A program made the translations under genes and the position numbers. Positions 57,241 to 64,000 of a stretch of DNA of 64,000 bases are shown in pieces. The DNA is from Obelidium mucronatum (lineage: Eukaryota; Chytridiomycota; Chytridiomycetes; Chytridiales; Chytriomycetaceae). Each line of letters opens with the position of its first letter. The stretch's first letter is position 1. The stretch is from the NCBI GenBank assembly GCA_025765595.1, contig JAIVFH010000028.1, forward strand, positions 186,001 through 250,000, read 5' to 3'. The notes beneath the pieces are model-generated. The model was not told the origin of the DNA. It did not search any database and saw nothing but the letters and a program-made list of their open reading frames with translations.

Positions 57241-57763
57241 TTTGAAGCTATCGCTACCAGCTTGCTCACTCTCAAAGCAATTGCACTAAGTCTCTCAATC
57301 TCAGCAACTCGGGTAATCACTGGAACTTTCGCAACACCTGAAGAGTTGAGTGGTCTTATTTTTAATTTCTTTTTTGATCTCAAGTTAAAACCTTCATACA
57401 GCAAGCTGTGGCCGAAACTTCGGAAATCCAACAAAAAATAATAACAACAAACGCTGGATTCAGGTTCTTGCTCGTTATTTTTAAATTATTTTTATTATTT
57501 CTTTATTTATTCGTATGTGAATGTTTTTTTTTTTATAACAGAGATTAAACGCGTGTTTATCGCATGACATTGAAACCACGCCTTTCCTTCTCCTCATTGG
57601 ACTTGTATACATCCTCTCAGTAAACCACAATGATACGAACGAATCGGCGCGGATTTTTGGAACCCTGGTTGTCGGTCGTGTTGTACATACAACTTCGTAC
57701 CTGCTCGGCCTTCAAGCCTTGGCCGTTCCTAGGGCACTTTGCAGCAACTTTTGTGGGTATTGA
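57241..57763 (+). CDS. MAPEG-family membrane protein (microsomal GST-like)
   Basis: Exons about 57241-57352, 57402-57463 and 57542-57763 close in phase; 5' end unresolved. Protein-level landmarks: FEAIATSLLTLKAIALSL (first helix), TGTFATPEE, FGNPTKNNNNKRWIQ, then RLNACLSHDIETTPFLLLIG where the family has R..RaHlNDlEn.pPF, and SARIFGTLVVGRVVHTTSYL plus LAVPRAL in the last helices. MAPEG enzymes are four-helix membrane proteins acting on glutathione or lipid peroxides. The conserved Asn-Asp of the family reads His-Asp here. No ATG precedes the first helix in frame, so either a 5' exon was missed or the gene is damaged. Confidence 0.6.
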
Positions 57764-57818
57764 AATGGCTGTGAAAGTATTGGTTCATTTCTTGTTGGAA
57801 TAGATACTTTTTTCCGGG

Positions 57819-58090
57819 ATTAAAACGCGTGTTTATCGCATGGCATTGGAAACCACGCCTTTCCTTCTCCTCATTGGACTTGTATTACGTCCTCTCAGTG
57901 AACCACAATGATACGAATGAATCGGCACGGATTTTCGGAACCGTGGTTGTCGGTCGCTTTGTGCATATGATTTCGTACCTGCTCGGCCTTCAAGCCTTGG
58001 CGGTTCCTAGGGCACTTTGTAGCAACTTGTGCGGGTATTGAAATGGCTGTGAAAGTATTGGTTCATTTCTTGTTGGAATAGATACTTTTC
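57819..58090 (+). pseudogene. Tandem duplicate of the last MAPEG exon with frame slips
   Basis: Near-identical to 57542-57811. Compared with the first copy it has three single-base insertions in short runs (ATTAAAAC for ATTAAAC, ATTGGAAACC for ATTGAAACC, TATTACG for TATACA), which break the frame before the conserved SVNHNDTNESARIFG part. The 3' flank (TTGGTTCATTTCTTG...) is duplicated too. It lacks the upstream exons. Confidence 0.8.
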
Positions 58091-58179
58091 GGGGGGCCAG
58101 GCGTATCATAAAGTAACAGTTAGATTTGTATTTTTAATTGTTGTCAAAGAGTCCAGCTCGCGTTCTAAGAAAGATAACG

Positions 58180-58480
58180 GATAAAAGACTTCAAAAAAAA
58201 ACCGGGATATGAAATAAAGGGGCAGCAGAGATTACAAAGAAAACAAAAACGGTAGGATAAAAACATGGTTCGAAAATGGCAAAAAAGAGAACGCATAGAG
58301 TGATAAAACAAAAGCGATGGAAAGAAAATAAAAGGGGACAGGAAAAGGGGAAGAATTTTTTGGGGATGACAAAAAAAAAACGAGAAGAGATCGCAGGGAA
58401 GAGCGGAAGCGAAAGGAAGGAAGTGCGAATAAGAGGTTCCATGAGAGTGGAGAGACAACGAATTCTCCGAGTTTTTTTTT
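58180..58480. repeat. Long purine-rich tract (plus strand)
   Basis: About 300 bp composed mostly of A and G on the plus strand (stretches such as GGAAAGAAAATAAAAGGGG), lying just 3' of the WSC-type gene that ends at 58493. No gene seen on either strand. Confidence 0.6.
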
Positions 58481-58492
58481 TTTGAAAACGTC

Positions 58493-60016
58493 TCACTCCG
58501 CCTCATGCCCATCAAATCCCCCCAGCATCATGGAGGCGCGAGCCAGAGCGACGTTCGCATTCACAGCCTCGACACCTTCAATCACGATATCAGTGTCGAA
58601 CTCATATGTTGACATAACATCCTCCACATCGACTTCAAATCGACCCACAGAACCACGTCTGAATTCAAGCGCTGAATCGAGACTCATCATTGACGGACGC
58701 GTACTTGCGATCGACCTTGTTCTTAGAACATCGATAATGCTTTCATTGTTTTCAAACGGGAACGGGGATTGCTGTTGCTGCTGCTGCTGTTGTTGGGTAT
58801 TGTTGGAGAAAAGGCTCATGTCTTCTTGGAGATCTCTCGGTGCTGTTCCAGGGAGAGGATCCGTAATGGCAGCGGTGGAAGTGGATGAATCCGAATGATG
58901 TGTATGTTCATCCGCTTCTCCACCATCTGCACCAGCGGTTTCCTCTTCCAGAATCACAGAAGATGAGTTACTACCACCAACCAGCAAATTCCTCAACTGT
59001 GGTAACTGAAGATAGTCAATCATACTTTGCCTCCTAGACCCATAGTTATTCCCGTCTTCTCCTCCTCCTCCTCCTTCTCGATAATTTGGTGGGGGTACTT
59101 CCACAATCTGCGCCTCGCTTTCGTAGTAAAAGTCGACAACGGTTTTAAGGTCTTGGACATTGTCAATTGCTCCTTCGTCGTCGCTTCCTTCACCGCCAAC
59201 GATAATGACGCCGTTTACAAGTCGAGCACGGCGCCGCGGTTTCGTGTTCATGATGGTGAATCCGATTGCGAGAACAATTGCAGCTCCTACTATTCCAGCA
59301 ATAAGAGCAGTTTGGTTGGGCGCGGATGATGTGGTTGAATCTGAGGCGTTAGTGGTGGGGTTGTTGTTGTTGTTGTTGTTGTTGGTATCTGGCTGCCGTT
59401 GGGAAGACGGAGAAAAAGGAGCTGGGACGGGAATGCCTCCGGGCTGGGCTTGAATTTGGGTATTGTTGTTGATATTGTTGTTCGGTTGATCCACGACAGC
59501 TGAAGTTGGCCTCGCAATGCTGCCACCCTGCGACGGAGCCACCGTAGGAACAACGGGAGGAGGCGGTGGTGGTTGTGGTTGAGGTTGTTGTGTTGGCTCG
59601 ATGGGATTGGGGGCAGGCGCCGGGGCCAGCACGGCGTAGGCCGAGTACACTGGCGCGCCAGCGGCGTCCCAGCCGCCGCACTTTGGCGCAGACGACGGGA
59701 TCGGCGCTGTGGTTGCCTTTGTTAGTTGGCTAGTTAATAAGAAGACGAAGCACGACGCACCCCCGGGACACGGCGCCGCGCAGCCGCCCGCCGCTGCCGC
59801 CGCCGCCACAGAGACGCACACGCACTCGAAGCGCCACGCGCTCAGCGGGCCGACCAGCGCCACGCCCGCGCCCGCGCACCGCGAAGTGCAGTCTTCCGGC
59901 ATCATCGAGTCGGACTCAAACACCGCCGCGCTGCCCGCCGGCGCCCGCACGCACCCGCTGCTGCGCTGCGCAAGCCCCGGCGCGCCCGCAAACGCGATGC
60001 CCAGCAGCAAGAACAT
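58493..60016 (-). CDS. WSC-type cell-surface sensor, copy 1
   Basis: Exons 60016-59761 and 59706-58493, with a 54-nt intron that is stop-free but has CTAAC branch sites and sits where both paralogues have their intron. About 489 aa: signal peptide (FLLLGIAFAGAPGLAQ), an eight-Cys WSC-like module (GCV...DCTSRC...ECVCV...CAAPCPGG), a Pro/Thr/Asn-rich mucin-like stalk, one membrane helix (TALIAGIVGAAIVLAIGFTIM) followed by the basic KPRRRAR stop-transfer, and a Ser/Asp-rich tail of about 220 aa with a Q9 run. By family it would sense wall stress and feed a Rho1-type pathway. The first 350 bp of coding sequence are extremely GC-rich. Confidence 0.75.
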   Translation of the reverse strand: MFLLLGIAFAGAPGLAQRSSGCVRAPAGSAAVFESDSMMPEDCTSRCAGAGVALVGPLSAWRFECVCVSVAAAAAAGGCAAPCPGGASCFVFLLTSQLTKATTAPIPSSAPKCGGWDAAGAPVYSAYAVLAPAPAPNPIEPTQQPQPQPPPPPPVVPTVAPSQGGSIARPTSAVVDQPNNNINNNTQIQAQPGGIPVPAPFSPSSQRQPDTNNNNNNNNPTTNASDSTTSSAPNQTALIAGIVGAAIVLAIGFTIMNTKPRRRARLVNGVIIVGGEGSDDEGAIDNVQDLKTVVDFYYESEAQIVEVPPPNYREGGGGGEDGNNYGSRRQSMIDYLQLPQLRNLLVGGSNSSSVILEEETAGADGGEADEHTHHSDSSTSTAAITDPLPGTAPRDLQEDMSLFSNNTQQQQQQQQQSPFPFENNESIIDVLRTRSIASTRPSMMSLDSALEFRRGSVGRFEVDVEDVMSTYEFDTDIVIEGVEAVNANVALARASMMLGGFDGHEAE

Positions 60017-60178
60017 CCGTGATCAAAAAGTGTGCGAGGTGAAAAAATTACAAACAGGCTTGTGCATTCATTTCAATCCAGTCTTGTCACTCGCGCCTAA
60101 AATACTCATTTGCGGAGTTTGTATAGAAAGAAAACAAGGCCAGTACAGTCAATTTGAAAAAAAGTTCTATTGGCTGTT

Positions 60179-61298
60179 CTAAATCACAAGTCCCTTTGCT
60201 GCGTCTTTGCCCGAACGAGGTGGAGATGAAGTTGATCTCAGGCTTGACGATGACAACACTGGAGACACTGGTGCTGATACATCTGCTGAATACCGACTGT
60301 GAGCATACGGTCCACTGACTCCCGTGCTTTGGCTTGTTCGTGGCCCTCGATACATGTCAATAATCTTGTGTTCTGCGCTTCCATCACTGCTGCTATCCGT
60401 CGTCGTCGTGGTATCACTTTCGCGGTGCTGACTTTGCCGTCTCACACGTTGTCCATCAGTAGTTCTCTTTTGAAGCCTTCCAACCATGATTGCGATAAAC
60501 ACTCCTACAAAGATGAGAGGTCCCACTACTGCGGCAATAATGAGTGTCAATTGGTTGGGAGATCCGCCACCACCAGGTGTATCTTTCAGTGTGTCTGAAC
60601 CGGTCGCTGTTGAACTTGTAATCGTTGCTACATTCTTGATGTTGGTTGCAATGGTCGTGGTGGTGGTAGCGGCACCATTGATTTTTCCAGTTGTGATTCC
60701 ACTCTGAACAGGAATGTTTGTTTGTGATTGTTCAACAACTGGTGGTGGAGGTACAGGCTCGACATCAACCGTAGGATTGGGAATAATAACCACTGTTGTT
60801 GTTTTAACCGGAGGAGGAGGAGGAGGAGGAGGAGGAGGAGGAGGAGGTGATGGTGAAGGAGGTGGAGGAGGTGGAGGTTGACGTCCCGTTGCATAAAAGG
60901 ACCACGCAACGGCATTTCTCAAATACCCACCACACGCGGGAGCAAAAGCAGGATTTGGCGCTGCCAGGCAACAATTAAATCAACCCAAAATCGATATCCC
61001 CCAAACACAAACCTCCAGGACACAATAACAAACAACTTGCTCCAGCCGAAAATCCTGATGACGGCAATGTGTCTGAGCACGCACACGAGAATATCCATTG
61101 GTCGGCAGGAGTAGGACCAATCATTGCATATCTTGAGTTGCATTGTTGAGTGCAATGGTCAGGCATGATACTGGATGACTGGAAAACGACATTTTGTTGT
61201 GGACTCTGGAATCCCGCGAAGCAGCCCACAGCTTGTTGTGCATTGACAAGTATTGGCGGCGCCAGATGAAGCCAAAAGGCCAACCAAATAGCTGCCAT
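60179..61298 (-). CDS. WSC-type cell-surface sensor, copy 2
   Basis: Exons 61298-61013 and 60960-60179, about 355 aa. Signal peptide (MAAIWLAFWLHLAPPILVNA), eight-Cys WSC-like module (GCFAGF...DHCTQQC...SCACSD...CLLLCPGG), then the shared APNPAFAPACGGYLRNAVAWSF block after the intron, a long proline run, a Thr-rich stalk, the membrane helix TLIIAAVVGPLIFVGVFIAI, and a tail rich in Ser/Arg (RRQSQHRESDTTT). Same intron position and phase as copies 1 and 3. Proline and Thr tracts differ greatly from the paralogues while the Cys module is kept. Confidence 0.78.
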
Positions 61299-61483
61299 AC
61301 TTCCAAAAAAAGTAATACTTCAAAGGGGTTCTTGTTCTAATATGAATGCGTCTGAACCAAAAAACAGAAAAAAAAGTGCGATGCGTCTATTCACAAAAAA
61401 AAAAAAATAAAAGGAAAAAGAGATCTCTCCTACTTATCAAAAACACCTTTTCTTCTTCATCCCCCGGCCAACCCCATTTCTTT

Positions 61484-63428
61484 TCAGTCTTGCGATTCAA
61501 CAATCTCGTCAACAACATTCAGCTCCCCTTCTTCCATCGCCATATCAAAGCCCCCATGCTCCTCCTCTTCTTCTTCTTCACCATCTTGACCATGATTCAA
61601 GTTATAATTTTGTACAATGATTTCCATATACATTGATGACGACGCAGTACTCTTTGCGACCCCACTCTCTCCACCACCGCCAATCAACCCAACCGTGGCA
61701 CTACTCCCAGATTCATTCAGTTGATACGAAATCGCTGAAGACGTGCTTCTGAATGAAATATCATCATCGCTTTCGTAGTATTCGTCTGTGGTGGTCGTGG
61801 AATGGATGTTGAGTAACGGCCATCGAGGGCGAGGAAGAATGGGATCCGCGAAAGGATTCTGTGTCGTTGTTGTTGTTGTTGTTGTTGCTGCTGTTGATTT
61901 TGTTGTTGTTTGTGGTGACTTGGAGGAAATGGGAATAAGTGGCGGGACCGACGATTGTTGCTGCTGCTGTTGCTGTTGCAATAAATCTTCCCGAACTCTC
62001 TCCGACATGGCACCAAGAGTAATGGATTGTCGCGGTAAACTCATTCCATTGTCGTTCCAGCTTTTCTGATCAAATCCAGTAGAAGCACCAACACCAATTC
62101 CACCACCACCACCACCACCGACAGAAGGAATCAAAGTCACAGGAACGCCTTTGATTGTTGTTTTCGATATCATTGCTGGGAACTGACGCGGTAAAGGTTT
62201 TGGTATAGAAACAGAATTATATGAGGCGTTGTTGTTGCTGTTTTTGCCGCGCTTCACATCATCCATAATGAGTAGCAGAGGTCTTGGTTCCTTGGGTAAC
62301 GGGGACGAGGGCGGCGGCGGTGGCGGCGGACGTGGAGTTTCCATATTATCCGCTGTGGCACCTTTCCGCGGCAAGTCCGCATACACATCGACAATCAAAT
62401 CCATTCTGTCTCCATAAATATCATTTCTATATGCTTCATTCGATGATGATGACGCCGTCCTTCGCCGCTTTTGGTAGTATGTTACAGCTGCGAATCCAAC
62501 AATGAGGAATATGGTTGCCCCGACTGCACCTGCAATCAAAGCTGACGAGGGCTTTGAATGGTTATTGTCAATGTCTGATGTGGTTCCATTGGTGGTGCTT
62601 CCAGGGCCGCCGCCGCCAGCGGGTGGCAATACAATGATCACAGAGTTATTCGAAGACCCATTCATGTCGCTTGGATCCAGTCCCATGTCATCCTCCTCAC
62701 CGCCTGGTATCAGTGGCGGTGGGCTGACTGTTTGGCCATTTGACAGTGTGGGTCGGATGCTGACTGTTGAACGAACCACCGCGCGTGTAGTAGTTTGTCG
62801 AGGGACAGCCGCTGTGGTTGTAGTAGTTGTAGTCGTTGTTGTAGTCTTAACTGGCGCCGGCGGTTTTGGAGCAGATGTCGTTGTTGCCTGGCCTTGCACT
62901 CTCACCGGTGGTACTGGATAGTATGACCACGCTATATACCCAACCCCAAGATCGTATCCTCCACAAATCGGGGCAAACGCAGGCTGGGGAGCTAAAATAA
63001 AAAAAAAGGGGGGAAAGGAATCGTATTGGAAACAGTCAGTCCGAACCAAAAAACCCACCTCCCACACACTATATCTCTTTTCAAAAGAACTCACCTCCAG
63101 GACATTTGAACGAACAAGACCCAGAGCTGTACCGAAATGACGGCAGTGCAGTCGCACAAGCGCAATAGAACTCATACTGGTTCTGCGGGGTAGGAGCAAT
63201 GATGGCATAGTTTGAACTAGAACACTTTGCAGCGCAGTGTTCAGGCATGATGCCGTTGGACTGGAACTGTATTCGAGGCGCTGCTGTTATCGCATAGCAG
63301 CCAGAGGAGAGGAGGTCTTGCGCAGAGATGGTGTTGATCAAGAAACCGAGGACGATAATGATCGTTGTCCCTAGATGTTGCTGCCAACTGCCTTGCCGGG
63401 CTTCCATTTTTGAAGTTGGGCTGCTCAC
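61484..63428 (-). CDS. WSC-type cell-surface sensor, copy 3
   Basis: Exons 63428-63095 and 62991-61484, about 613 aa (a second Met at 63407 is an alternative start). The N-terminal helix is TTIIIVLGFLINTISA. Eight-Cys module: GCYAIT...EHCAAKC...YCACAT...CSFKCPGG, then APQPAFAPICGGYDLGVGYI. The Thr-rich stalk contains a T12-type run; the membrane helix is SALIAGAVGATIFLIVGFAA followed by YYQKRRR. The long tail has polyproline, polyglycine and Q-rich segments and an acidic stretch (DGEEEEEEE). Tandem paralogue of the two genes before it. Confidence 0.78.
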
Positions 63429-63742
63429 GATTGATTTTTTTTTTTTAGGTGGAGATGTTGTAGCGAGCTAAAAAATGCAATTGACAACGAACCCTGGGAT
63501 GTCTTGAATTCGGAACGGAACCAAAAAAAAAATTGATTAAAAACAAACCCGCGAAGCACAAGCCTTTCAAGATTTAGATCAAACAAAGATTGAAGGAAAA
63601 GATAAACACTGCGTCTTAATGCCGAAGTGGAAAATAATGAATTCTTCCTTTGTCTCAATTATCTTTTTTCTGTTATCGAATTTCAGGCAGGTATATTAAT
63701 GAACGCAAACCAAACAAAAACAAGAAAAAAAAAAAAAAAGTC

Positions 63743-64000
63743 TCATCGCCTCAAAATTCCCATTAGCCCACGACGTGATAAGTTACTTGAAGTATATGAA
63801 GCTTTTGTTGTTCTAGTGGCTTTGGGAGCCTGCTCCCTCTCTCCACCCACAACATACACCTTCATTGGAGTTTGCTCTTGAAAACCTCCCGCCGAGCTCG
63901 GACTACTACGACTATTATTACTCACAGAGGGAACCAGCCCGCCAAGTGGTGGTGGTGGTGGTGGGATTTCGGAAGAAGGAGGCGGTGGCGATGTCACGTG
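63743..64000 (-). CDS. C-terminal part of an unidentified gene cut by the window edge
   Basis: The last about 84 codons of a minus-strand frame end at 63743. The sequence is Pro-rich, then Ser-rich, then basic (PMKVYVVGGEREQAP, SNLSRRGLMGILRR). It looks like the cytoplasmic tail of a membrane protein or a disordered C-terminus; given its place it could be a fourth WSC-type copy, but nothing in the visible part proves that. Between 63430 and 63742 I see only A-rich intergenic sequence. Confidence 0.45.
   Translation of the reverse strand, partial: HVTSPPPPSSEIPPPPPPLGGLVPSVSNNSRSSPSSAGGFQEQTPMKVYVVGGEREQAPKATRTTKASYTSSNLSRRGLMGILRR

Overview
The window is nuclear DNA of a fungus, most likely an early-diverging zoosporic fungus (Chytridiomycota or a close relative). 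The evidence is as follows. Genes have many short spliceosomal introns, mostly 45-80 nt, with GTAAGT-like donors and CTAAC-like branch sites. The code is standard. Fungal surface proteins are present (three WSC-type sensors and a CBM19-like chitin-binding protein). They sit beside genes that yeasts usually lack: PUS10, malonyl-CoA decarboxylase, a KIAA0930 homologue and an array of slime-mould cAMP-receptor-like GPCRs. No tRNA, rRNA, CRISPR array or intact transposon was seen. Species assignment is inference.

Layout. 0-3 kb: two tandem TPT-family transporters (the first cut by the window edge) and a Siw14-like phosphatase whose catalytic Cys is Ser. 3.9-8.8 kb: a low-complexity Pro/Ser/Gln protein, mitochondrial GatA, and a secreted protein with two CBM19-like domains. 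8.97-10.25 kb is unresolved. 10.4-18.5 kb: a giant beta-rich protein (about 2,300 aa) whose frame slips four times. 18.7-23.2 kb: an F-BAR/PH/C2/RasGAP regulator. 23.3-27.2 kb: malonyl-CoA decarboxylase, a small Ser/Pro protein, and a broken duplicate of parts of both. 27.8-30.9 kb: mitochondrial bL35m and PUS10, with two clusters of GC-rich hairpins, one inside a PUS10 intron. 31.2-34.8 kb: a probable receptor joining a bacterial PstS-type phosphate-binding domain to a multi-pass membrane domain. 34.8-40.8 kb: myosin regulatory light chain and RAD50, back to back with 42 bp between start codons. 40.9-48.1 kb: KIAA0930-like protein, an F-box-like/ankyrin protein, a coiled-coil protein and GLE1. 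48.2-54.2 kb: four tandem GPCRs. 54.5-57 kb: ribosomal uL4 and a BTB protein. 57-58.1 kb: pieces of MAPEG genes. 58.5-63.4 kb: three tandem WSC-type sensors, then a gene cut by the right edge.

The genes are not an operon. The visible themes are sensing at the cell surface (GPCR array, WSC array, PstS fusion receptor), local tandem duplication with decay (TPT, GPCR, WSC, MAPEG, malonyl-CoA decarboxylase relic), and housekeeping genes between them. Five genes have a strikingly GC-rich 5' coding region that drops abruptly inside the gene. Exon coordinates were read by hand from splice signals, reading phase and family conservation. They are reliable where phase closes exactly and tentative where stated.
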